Assembly (NCBI GenBank): GCA_010909165.1
Contig: MU008162.1
Span: forward strand, 186,001-250,000
Source: Anthoceros angustus
Taxonomy: Eukaryota > Streptophyta > Anthocerotopsida > Anthocerotales > Anthocerotaceae
Direction: 5' to 3'
Length of the DNA stretch: 64,000 nucleotides
This document shows positions 54,593-64,000 of the stretch, piece after piece (positions within the stretch are counted from its first letter, which is position 1; the number at the start of each line of letters is the position of its first letter). A program made the position numbers and the translations under genes. The notes beneath the pieces are model-generated. The model was not told the DNA's origin. It did no database searches and saw only the letters and a list, made by a program, of their open reading frames with translations.

Positions 54593-55299
54593 CTATTGCT
54601 TGTTTCGAGAGTCAGAACTCTCCTCATCCTCATCAGCCGTGAGCCCAAAGGGAACCTGTTCGTGCCAGAGCATAAGAACAGCAAGAAAATAAACCATCAT
54701 TGTTGGTGTCTTCTTTCCTTTCTTGCGGAAGGATACTCACCTCGTACACAGGCATGACCACCCGTTGAGGACTCTCTGCCACTGTGCCCGTTGGCAGATT
54801 ATGAAGACGAGGATACGGTATTTTGTAATGCCATCCTAACTGTAACCTGGTTTCACCCTCTTGCAACTGCATAAACAGGTAAGAAATGGAATTCCATCAG
54901 CCCTAGATCAACAACGACCATACAGCGGCATCCAGGTTCAGGTCTCGCATCACGGAAGGACGAGAACACATCGATCCGCACCGTCCTAGTGATGGCCTGA
55001 GGATCAGTCAAGAACTTATTCTTCCTGAAGGAATTCCTGCTTTCGTCCTAACGTCAGGGGAAAGACACGACCATTAGAAACATCGCACGAATGTCAAAGA
55101 CAAAACCGAAAAAACGCGATCCAACATAATTGTTTGAACAAGCTCCATGCCGCTAGCCACGATCTAAGGGAGATCACTGCAGAAACAAGCTTACGAAAAT
55201 GTACTTTTGCTCGACCAAAGGACCTGGCCAATTTCGCGCGGAGCGCATCAGAGCCCGGTACAAAGCCAGGGCTCGTGCCCTAGATGCTGGTGTCGCCAT
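54593..55299 (-). CDS. LYRM1-like LYR-motif protein, 4 exons
   Basis: Small mitochondrial LYR (complex1_LYR) protein resembling animal LYRM1. LYR proteins bind acyl-ACP and assist Fe-S cluster transfer or complex assembly. Exons: 55299-55195, 55047-54982, 54866-54741, 54655-54593; 119 codons plus stop, all junctions phase 0. It has ARALALYRALMRSARNWPG with the LYR motif, EQKYIFDESRNSFRKNKFLT across intron 1, and GWHYKIPYPRLHNLPTG, which is the LYRM1-specific block; then an acidic Ser-rich tail. Too short for the exons to stand out individually, but the joined product is convincing. Its start lies only 183 bp from the divergent PPDK regulatory protein start, so a shared promoter is likely. Confidence 0.85.
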
Positions 55300-55482
55300 G
55301 GCACAAGCTGGACGCTAATAACTACCAGTATGTAGATGTCGATCCACGAATTGAATAAACTCTCTCCTGACAGCCAGGTAATTTCGACATATGTATGTCA
55401 CGACACTGGACCAGTAAAAGTAGAATGCTTGCCGAAACCTGATGAATAGCCGGGGCCGGCCCCAACCCACCGGGGAACGAAG
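55300..55482. promoter_or_regulatory. bidirectional promoter candidate, LYRM1-like / PPDK regulatory protein
   Basis: 183 bp between two divergent start codons. I see no clear TATA box. If the downstream PPDK-RP Met at 55519 is used, the gap is 219 bp. Confidence 0.45.
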
Positions 55483-57104
55483 ATGGCCACCAAGTGGACA
55501 GTCATCCATTCGGAAACCATGCTGTGCTCCATTTCCAGGCAGCTGCCGCATCTCGTGGCATCCCAGCCACAGGACTGCGTGTTCAATGGATGCCTGAACA
55601 TGGATTGTCGACTTCCTCGTCCTCACCCAAATGTACCTCCCAAGGCATCGCTGCAGCTTCCAAACCAAGCTGTCGGAAGAGAATCCGAGTTTTCGAGGTC
55701 AGGACGGTCTGAGCGGAAATTGTTCCTCCCTCCTGGAGTTTCGACCTCGGACTTGTCTGGGCTCCAGGAGGTTGGGGTTGCGGAAGAGGATGGGTACAAG
55801 AGCGATTCCTCTACCTCGGCGCAGTCCGGTAGTAAAATGCGAGGCAGCCCGCAGCTCTCCAGGTGGGCTCGAGCTCGCCGAATTCGGTCAGGCAAGCTGA
55901 GCGACCGAAAATCCGACCCTTCTTCTTCCTCCTCGCCCGAAGATGGGGGGGCAGCAGTGGCAGAAGCAGCGGCTTCCTCCCCGGAGGCCGCCAGTCCAAG
56001 GTTGTCGGCCCTGGACAGGGCGGGGCCCGAGGAGGGCTCCGTCGGGGAAAGGCGGGGCAAGGAGAAGGCAGTGTACATGGTTTCTGACGGAACGGGGTGG
56101 ACTGCGGACCATTCGGTGCACGCTGCCCTGGGCCAATTCGAGCATTGTCTGGTGGATCAAGGATGCGCAGTGAACACTAGGCTGTTTTCGGAGGTGAGTT
56201 GGAGTTGCAGTAGGAGAGGTATGGGTTGTGGGTGAGAAGTTCTGGGAACTGATAGGATGGATGTCTGTTGAGAGCAGGTGACTGAGGTGGAGCAGCTGAT
56301 GAAGGTAATCCGGCAGGCAGCGGGGGAGGGAGCATTGTTGGTGTACACACTGGCGGATCCTTCCATGGCAGAGGTTGCGAGGCAGGCCTGCCAGATGCTG
56401 CAGCTGCCGCATGTTGATATTCTGGGGCCCATCACGGAAGCTCTGGGAGCTCACCTCGGGGTTACTCCGCTGGGGCTGCCTCGAGGGGCTGTGGGAAGGC
56501 TGGTGGGTCTGTCTAAGCAGTACTTCAAGAGGATAGAGGCAGTGGAGTTCACCATCAAGCAGGACGACGGGGCCTTGCCCAAGAACTTGCATCTGGCTGA
56601 CATGGTGCTTGTCGGGGTGTCGCGTACCAGCAAGACCCCGCTCTCCATCTACATGGCTCAGAAGGGCTACAAGGTGGCCAACGTGCCTCTGGTTCTGGGG
56701 ATCAAGCCGCCCAAGGAGCTGTTTGAGGTGGATCAGGACAAGATCTATGCACTCACCATCAGCCCCACCTACCTAAAGACTATCCGGGTAGAGAGGCAGA
56801 AACATCTGGGAACAGGCGATGCTACCACTGCCTATACTCAGATGAATCACATTCGGAAGGAACTGGATGAAAGCACAAAGCTGTTTCAGCAGAATCCGAT
56901 ATGGCCGGTTATCGGTAAAAAACTTACCGCTCAAGTCTGCCGTGAGCTTCTTCTTCTCAGACAGGACACAGTCTTGAGCATTGCTTCTTCCCCTGTGCAG
57001 AGGTTACGGGGAAGGCCATCGAAGAAACTGCAGCTTCCATCCTGCGAATTCACCATGACCGGCAGAACAAGTTTGCCATGCCTCACATCTCCAGACGTTA
57101 CTGA
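55483..57104 (+). CDS. RP1: pyruvate, phosphate dikinase regulatory protein (DUF299), 3 exons
   Basis: Bifunctional plastid enzyme that inactivates PPDK by ADP-dependent phosphorylation of an active-site-neighbouring Thr and reactivates it by Pi-dependent dephosphorylation. Exons 55483-56193, 56278-56914, 57001-57104; 483 codons. The Ser/Arg-rich N-terminal ~190 residues form a transit peptide plus a disordered linker, longer than in Arabidopsis RP1; translation may start at 55519. The core begins [15 protein letters not shown]. The P-loop-like GVSRTSKT (350-357), [29 protein letters not shown] across intron 2, and the terminal RRY are intact. The gene is convergent with the DUF3689 gene (91 bp between stops). 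A broken partial copy is at 49070-49500. Paralogue (RP1 versus RP2) not resolved. Confidence 0.93.
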
Positions 57105-57195
57105 TGTGGTGATCGCGAGTCACCAAGCCAATGTAATTCAGCAGCAAAGAGTTTACATACGAGACGAAAATAATGGGGCCATAATGCGTCTTTCG

Positions 57196-60100
57196 CTACC
57201 GCGTCCTGTGCCGAGACTCTCTGGAAGCTGCCGACAGGACTAGACTTTGAGGCCCCGCGCTGGGAGGCAGGTACAAGAGAGAGGTGGGAGACTCAGAGCC
57301 AGCACAAAGCATGTCTACGATCCTAAGCCACTCATCAAACGGAATGTGGGTGCTGTACTCCAGTGACACAGAGTCTCGTCCACGCTTCGCAACATAGTAT
57401 TGCCTCCAGAAGTCGAGCAATGACCTGAAATTCCTTGTTACACTCCCAGGTCCAGCTCCTCCGCCCATATCAGCTGCCCTCAACGCCTGGAGGTAGTATT
57501 CCAATTGCCCATTTTGCTCAGCAAACACCAGGAAGATAAGCGCTGTATTCAGGACGCATATATTGTCCTGCACCACGAACAGATATGGATAGGTGAGTGG
57601 CCTAATAAAACATGAAAGTCATCAGCACCAGAAAACCTGTACATTTTCCTCACCTGGTTTATGTCCTCCAGCTTCACAGCGCACATGAGGTCTTGTAACA
57701 GCCGAACTGAGTTATGCTCCACAAAGCTCGTCAACTTGCACGAGTTCTCATCATCATCCAAGTAATGGTGAGCATGTCTTGAAGAAAAGTTGAAGCTGCT
57801 ACTACTGCTACCGTCTGCGTTACTTTCTTGACCACTATCCACCACCATCCTCACAGCCGAGTTCAACCCTTGCCATCCCAAAGGATGAAATGAAAACTGT
57901 CTGTTTCTCTTAAATGCATCAAGAGAAAGGACCACTGATCTAACAAAGACGTTAGAATCCACCAAGTTTGTGACAAGAACCTGCCATATCACACAGATCC
58001 CCAAGTCAGTCCCCCACTCTTGAAGAGACCAGGCCTTTCATTCGCAATTTCACCACCTTCTACGAAAGACGGGGAACCAACCCTCACCTCAACAAACTGG
58101 CAGAACTTATCACCCGTCAACAATTTGGTGAATCGTCTGAACAGTGCCTCATTGAACTTTATAAGCTCCCCCAACAGGTCAAAGTTAATCTGAACAGTAA
58201 AATTCGTCATCAGCAAAACCGAGGACATAATGTCTGGGAATCGACAAATCAAATGTCCAGTGGAATAAGTTACTAACCTGCAAAGAGTTTGCACACCTAA
58301 AGCCACTCTTGAGAATTTCAGAGAGTAGATGCTCCATGAGTCCAGTAGATGCAATCAGTTCCTGCATGATTGAGTTCATTTGAGGTTGTGACTCCAAACA
58401 CTCCAAGAACCGTGACAGGCAAGTGTAATGCAAGGTTTGCTCGTAACGTTACAACTTCCTTTATCAAGGAAAGTACCTGGTCATGATGATCAGCACCTCG
58501 TAAGAATGCCTCCACACAAGAGGCTAGCCAGAAGCTGCAAAACACAAATGGTGCACGCAAAACAATAAGTCAGCTCAGCATTTAGAAGAGTCTTCACCTG
58601 CCCTTACGTAACAAAATCATGTCATGTAGTAAACTGTGAGATTTGAGCAGACGAAGTTACCGGTAAAGCGAATCAGCAGGCTCAGAGATGAGAACTTTCA
58701 AAATCTGCATTATCAGGCCATCTGCCTTTGGAGACCCGGGTTGCTCAAAAGCCGCATCCTACTCAACCGCAGAAAGAAGACAAAAAATATGGGTGAGTAA
58801 AGCCTTGCGTCCCCACAACACTAACAACTACGCACACATAAGCGATTTCTATACCAGCTGAGGCGAACTCAAAGATCTTAGGAGGAGATGCTTATTTGCC
58901 CTATTGCAACTGTCTCGATCGCAGAAGTTGTGAATCAGCCTTAGATACTGAATCTTCAAAGCCTGTTACACAGACATCACATGCCAATTCATTACACACA
59001 ATGTCATCAGGACCTGGCCAGTAATGGCTATGCAACAGGATCACTCACCGACTTGGGATTGCATGCACAGCCTGGCCCATGAATGCCACGGGCATGATGC
59101 TGATTGTGAGCTGTTTTCCAGTCTAGCTTGTCAAACATGTTTGTCAAAACTCCAATGAGCCCAAGCCTCGCCAGCTGGTTTTGCACCTGCACTTGAATTA
59201 TAATGACCCATGTCAAGATCTTGGGCACACCACTGAGGCAGATAAACTGAAAAAGAAGCAAGAAACGGACCTGTTCTCTACTTTTTCCTCCACACAAAGC
59301 GCAGAGCACGAACAGAATCTCCACATGAGGCTGTCCACACAACATAAACCGGCTCCAAGTTCAAAAGGGAACCAAAGGAATTCAATGCCCTCTCATAAGC
59401 TTTGAACAGGAGGCTGTTTCTCAAAAGGCTCAAAAACAGTAGACAGTGAGGCCTATTACTGTTGCGAAGAGCACATTCGAAGGAGTTCTCTCTCTGGGAG
59501 TGGTGTTTGTGCCCGGGACAGTTGTCCCTCCAACCCTTGCTGTAGTTGTTGGTCTTTCAATTGGTGTTTGAGCTGCAGTACCCCCTGGTGGAACTGCTTG
59601 CTCAACCCCTTCAGTTCCCACGGTGGTCTGAACGCCAACCCCGATTGGATTCCTAACCACTCCCAAAGTTGCCAGTGACTCCTCTCGCCATTGCTGCAAA
59701 ACAGTGCGAGTGGCTGCGTTGGCAAAGGCCAAGTATACCCTTTCCGGATCATCTTCTGCCAAGCCGACTTGCTGCAACAAAGGGTTGCCATCGATTAACC
59801 GGTGCCACCAACTTTCATCGACTTCCTGAAGATGCTGGATAATATGTTCATGAAGACTGCTCATGGACTGCATTACACAACAAGCTCGTCAGAACATCAT
59901 GGTATAGATGCGGCCAATACCAAAAAAAGGCTAAAGAGAACCAACATGCTCTGCACCTTGGCCCCCACAGCTACGGGCTAGTGTCAATCGATACTAATGA
60001 CGACAATTCACCCAGCACACCATTATGTTAACAAACAAGATCAGGGCCTCATTTTACACCCAGACACCAAATATATCTAGGTGGTCAATACTTCCTGTTG

Positions 60101-61299
60101 CATGTAATACATAGACCTGCAAAGGAATGCTACCTCACGGTCAAATGGTACACGATGCAGCTGCAGCAACTGCACAAGTCGTGCAAGAATGTTTGGCACT
60201 CTCAGGATTGCATCGTGATTGATGTCTGCTATTGTTTGTTCAGCTTCTGCAGCTTTCAAAGCTGAGAGCGTGACTACAGAGCACTTTTGCTGCTTGAAGC
60301 CAGTACCTGACATCCTGTCCTGCAAAGTCCAAAGTTTCCAACTGCAATGGATTAGAAGAAAAAAAATTGCCCAGCTCTGAACAAGGCCTAGGGGCAGCAC
60401 TTATGATGCGAAGGGCAGTCAACTATTACATCCACCTGGTAATGGAGAGCCGGAACAAGATCGAATTACCTCAGGCTCAAACACAACCATAGCCAGAACA
60501 CGGCAGAATGATGCCAGCTGCCTTGACGTGAAGCCATTGACAAGATTGACAAAATCTGGAATTTCCGTCACATTCAGGGTGTCTTCTCTAATAGCAAGCA
60601 CCTCTTCTGCCAAGCACACAGCTGCAACAGCGAAAGGTAGACAGAAGTCAGGCCGGCGTCTCCACATGGCATGCAATCTATACATGGCAATGCAGCAAGA
60701 GCAGCTGGCTGAAAGCGCGCACCCAAATCAAAAGTCCTAGGATTCCCCATCAAGGCGAAGAGCTGAAGGACAAAATCCCTGTTCGCAGCCAGAGTCTCTG
60801 TATAGAAAGGAAGCGTGAAGCAGAGCTCCCGCAGCACCGTCAGACACTCCTTCCGCGCGGTCCAGACGGGCGCCGGAACTAGGGACTCCGTAATTGCCGG
60901 ATGCGTAAACGGGAAAGACAGTATCCGCAGCAGCAGCGCGTCTCCCCCGAGCAGCACAAAAGACTCCCGATTCCGTATAGGACATGTGCTCCCTACTTCA
61001 TTCCAAAGATCCTCCAGCACCGTGGTACACAAGGCCACATCGTTGGCCGCAAGCGCCTTCTCGATTTCCACACACAGCCTGATGATCTCCGGAGACAAAC
61101 ATTTCCTCGCAAGCACGAACTTGGGAGACTGCTTGTACGATTTCCACCCCCTCCCGGTGGTCTGAACTCTGAGCAAGGTGTCGAGAATATGCTCATTCGC
61201 ACGCTGCGCATTGTAGGCGCCCCCGCTGTGCCTCATATAGGACTTCCTCCCGGGCCCCTGAGCGCCCCCGCTCCCCGAAGTCGGAGCCATCTGCATCAT
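57196..61299 (-). CDS. TRPC4AP/TRUSS-like armadillo protein (DUF3689), 13 exons
   Basis: Large ARM-type scaffold; the animal homologue TRPC4AP is a DDB1-CUL4 substrate receptor. Plant role unknown. Exons: 61299-60684, 60621-60470, 60319-60092, 59867-59460, 59330-59271, 59186-59049, 58962-58855, 58758-58661, 58534-58477, 58439-58278, 58189-58088, 57980-57654, 57567-57196; 942 codons. Conserved blocks: FVLLGGDALLLRILSFPF, SRQLASFCRVLAMVVFEPE, VEILFVLCALCGGKSREQ, LIGVLTNMFDKLDWK, YLRLIHNFCDRDS, LASCVEAFLRGADHHDQ, NVFVRSVVLSLDAFKRN and VLNTALIFLVFAEQNGQLEY with LLDFWRQYYV. Introns 60-220 bp. Less certain: the end of exon 3 and the two ends of exon 4 (a low-complexity Thr/Pro tail), and the start of exon 10, whose acceptor has a poor pyrimidine tract. 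Confidence 0.85.
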
Positions 61300-62244
61300 G
61301 CCCCCTCACAGGCCGGAACCGCAACCCCGCGGCTCCCACACACAAACCGACCACGCAATTCCCCTTCTCCCAAAACTCACGCAGCTGGTGCGCTGCAAGC
61401 TCCGCTGCATCCAACCAAGGATCGGACGAAAGCACGCAGACCGCGCATGCTTCCAGCCTTAAAGATTCCCCCGAACCCTGAGCGATTCCTAACTCACAAC
61501 CACCAATACGGTGCCGCAAACCGCCTCCCATGCAAGCGCTCCATTCCCCGGACCTGCTCTTGCTCCTTCCCCCTCGATCCTTCCTCCTTCCTCCTTGCTC
61601 CGGCCGGACATCCGAACCCTCGGCTTGCACCGACCTTCACGCCGGAACCCGGAAATGTGGAGAGAAACGCTTCCAAACTTGTGGGAGAATTTGTATGAGA
61701 GTTATGAACACGGCGCCATGCTGGTTTAGTGTCAAGAAAGCGGGAGATTGCGGAAGGGACGAAGCGTGGGGTGTGGGCTCGGGCTCGGGCTCGGGCTCAG
61801 CAGGCGCTCAGAGTCCGCAGCCGGTGCGATCGCAGAGCGCGAACATGGCAGGCACTGGAGGAAGGACCGGACGAGCCCGCCACAACGGCCGCGTGACGGC
61901 AGAGGCGGATCGTCATGTTGGTAAGGCCTGGGTGAAAGTGAGATACAGCCTGCTGTGCTGTGCGCTGCGCGGCAGCCTACCATAACAGTGACCGTTAGAT
62001 TTGTTAGCGGCCCCACCAGCGGTGCCTTTCTCTGTAGACGCCCACCTTCAACCGAGCTCGCAAGTGGACCTGGATCGTCCAACCAGGCAATGCACGCACT
62101 TTGCACACAATGCCGATTCATTCCATGCTTTCGGCCAGGCCGAGAGATATTCCATGGAGGATGTATCTACCTGGCAGGAAGTACATTGTTGGTTTTGATT
62201 CGTTGCCATGGGGAGAGGAGGAAGTGAATTGCATTGAGGTGAGT
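61300..62244. other. intergenic, GC-rich promoter-like, no supported gene
   Basis: 5' flank of the DUF3689 gene and 3' flank of the SET gene. Includes a (GGGCTC)4 hexamer near 61775-61797. A plus-strand stretch ending in a donor-like GAG-GTGAGT at 62235-62245 is open, but I cannot connect it to any family. Confidence 0.4.
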
Positions 62245-64000
62245 TCATCCAAAGCCCTTGCCTTTCTTCTCAGATCTCAAGGGAGAGGCTGCCCTCTTTT
62301 CTCTTTCCAGGGAGGCCAGCCTCGACCAGCAGCTGTTGATGAGGTCCAGCAGGAGCTGCTTCTTGTTCAGTCGGTAGGAGATGGCCAGATTCCGGGTTGG
62401 AGATGCCGCTTCTTCCTTGCTGCTGCGGAGGAGGAGGTCCTGGTCTTCCACAGCTGTGGTTGGGAAGCGGCTGAGCAGCATTGCACAGAGTGCTACCAGA
62501 GTTTGCAGGACGTTGGACTCGTTCACAATGCCCAGGGGGGCATCAGGCCCCCAGTCCTGGAGAGCATCCAGGCTCTTGTTTCGTAGGCTGGCAGCATCGT
62601 CTGCGAAGAGCACGCGGAGAGCTGCGAGAAGGCGGCCGTCGACTTGCGATCGCCCCAAGGTTGTCTGAACAGGTACCATGCTCATGGGGATCAGCAGGGA
62701 AGAGGAGAGGAGATTTGAGAACGAGGTGAGTGTGGTGTTGGCATGAGAGCTTACCATGAGACCTGCACCGGCACCTTGTAGGCGGAGCTGGACGAAGATG
62801 GCCTGCTGCCATGGGGCCGGGGAGGCAAAGCTTGCAAGCTTGCTAGGCTGCTTCACACCTGCAGCAGCCCGAGCTTCGTCCAGCATGGACAGCACCACAT
62901 CAAACCTGAGATCCACTGTGTCGTGCGGGTTGTTTGGAAGGACGAAGCCGTAGTCCAGGAGAAGAAAGTCGTTGCTCAGAGGACCGTAGTTCAACACGAT
63001 GGGAGCACCTTCAACCAGGTCCTCCTCAGCTACAACCTGTACAAGAAAGAAGCTGTACATTAACAACAACAACACAGCCATGTATACTTCTCTGTTCAGC
63101 TCGTAAATGAGCCAGGTACGTCACCTGGAGAGCGAAATCCCCTCCTTCACCGTCATCCATGTTCTGCTGCTCCAGTCTGGCGTTGGCGTGGAAACTGTGG
63201 TTACACATGTCGACAAGAGGCAGCAGCTTCCGACTGCCGCTTCCATCATCCAGCTGCTTCGAGGTCTGAACTCTGAATGCCCTGCTTGAGACCGCAGCCA
63301 TGGCCCAGCCCAGTGATCCGGCATCCACGTCCAGGTTGCAGAAGGGATGACTTGCGTCATCCAGGCCCCCGAGAACTGAGGGAATGTCATGCTTCGCAAA
63401 CTGGAGCAGGAATTTGCACCTCTTGTTCACCTGCCCACCACCCAGCCCAAGCAAGGATTTCAACATCATCCCAAGGTGGCATGGCACCCACCAACACAGC
63501 CAATTTACATGCTTCTTTCCAGACCTGCTGTATCAAGGGAGGGTACTGCAAACTGGCAATGTCCTCTCCGGAGAAGAAGATGGGCACACTGAAGCGCTGT
63601 GGCAAGATGCTGATGTAAGGCCACCAGAAGGACTCCACCTTGGCCCTCTCTGCCAGCAGCTTGAGGCCCAGCTTGAGCGTCCACAGCTCCTCTGCCACAG
63701 GCTCGAGTCAGAGAGGCTTGCCCGCGGATCCTGTTGCGGCAAAATCAAATCCAGAGCACATCAACCTCCCTCCACGCCGCAATCGGCTCTGCAGCTACCA
63801 GCAGCTTGCAAGAAAGCTCACCTGGCACCCGGTCCGTAAGCCGGCGCAGAGCCCGGTCGGCAGCAGCGTCGGACGCTGCCGGCGGCAGGGACAGCAGCAG
63901 CTGCGAGGGCAGGCTGATGAGCCTGTGCCCCGCCTGCGCAGGCCGGGCAGCCACCAGGCCCAGCCCGTCTCCATCGCGCTCCACCCTCAAGCCCGGCCAC
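62245..64000 (-). CDS. SET-domain (Rubisco LSMT-like) lysine methyltransferase, 5'-partial
   Basis: Plastid-type protein-lysine methyltransferase of the At5g14260 subfamily (SET plus Rubisco-substrate-binding domain). The 5' end is outside the window. Exons: 64000-63822 (open at the edge), 63691-63525, 63430-63125, 63036-62755, 62664-62245; phases agree. Seen in order: GLVAARPAQAGHRLISLPSQ (start of SET), SFWWPYISILPQRF, VPIFFSGEDIASLQYPPLI, VDMCNHSFHANA (SET NH-S motif binding AdoMet), LNYGPLSNDFLLLDYGF (catalytic-Tyr-type motif), then the C-terminal helical domain ending in a basic KKGKGFG tail. Substrate is unknown; family members do not necessarily act on Rubisco. Confidence 0.9.

Noticed and set aside
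60092-60135. 17-nt intron in the DUF3689 gene (GTAGCATTCCTTTGCAG)
   Set aside because: Too short to splice; reading through to a GT at 60091 keeps phase and is preferred.
62101-62245. Plus-strand exon-like stretch ending in GAG-GTGAGT
   Set aside because: Donor-like site, but no acceptor, partner exon or family match, and it abuts the end of the SET gene on the other strand.

Overview
The window is nuclear DNA of a seedless land plant. Three intronless PLS-class pentatricopeptide (PPR) RNA-editing genes, a microbial-type terpene synthase-like gene (MTPSL), a plastid PPDK regulatory protein and several plastid GNATs all point to an embryophyte. Two of the PPR proteins carry features of the variant DYW domains (a KP-type PG box in one, a terminal DRH in the other) that I associate with hornworts, ferns and some lycophytes that do U-to-C organelle editing. 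Introns in the split genes are very short (about 55-140 bp). That favours a hornwort over a fern, but the sequence alone does not settle it.

Layout. 1-1652: 3' part of a PPR gene. 1653-4640: tandem-duplicated repeats. 4.6-13.0 kb: gene-dense block with a plastid GNAT (+), a 10-exon GT14/DUF266 glycosyltransferase (+), the plastid acetyltransferase NSI/GNAT2 (-), a RING-TM E3 candidate (+) and a 7-exon GST-like gene (-). 13.4-17.8 kb: transposon graveyard with a LINE 3' end abutting a tRNA-Leu remnant and a Ty1/copia pol remnant split by a 1.6-kb TIR element. 18.7-20.1 kb: intronless DDX18/Has1-like helicase with ruined ATPase motifs. 20.8-23.5 and 39.4-42.4 kb: two paralogous PPR-DYW genes on the minus strand. 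26.8-31.3 kb: a trichodiene-synthase-like MTPSL (+) facing a 7-exon CYP85-clan P450 (-), a possible terpenoid pair. 31.5-38.6 kb: minisatellites, a broken spliced gene of unknown function and TE debris. 38.7-39.0 kb: inverted SDH1 fragment. 43.6-50.4 kb: gypsy and copia remnants, a fragment of the PPDK-regulatory-protein gene and a degenerate trihelix-like gene. 51.2-53.5 kb: intronless SDH1 broken by an internal 380-bp tandem duplication. 54.6-64.0 kb: tight housekeeping block with a LYRM1-like gene (-), PPDK regulatory protein (+), a 13-exon TRPC4AP/DUF3689 gene (-) and a SET-domain methyltransferase (-, cut by the window edge).

Exon structures were worked out by hand from GT-AG sites, preserved reading phase and family resemblance. 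In each reconstructed gene the summed exon length is a multiple of three. Two-copy tandem duplications (about 54 to 383 bp) are unusually common here and have broken coding sequences at least twice (SDH1 and a copia gag). The most interesting candidates are the PPR-DYW proteins that begin with a motif resembling the PDF motif of organellar ssDNA-binding OSB proteins, and the terpene synthase/P450 pair.
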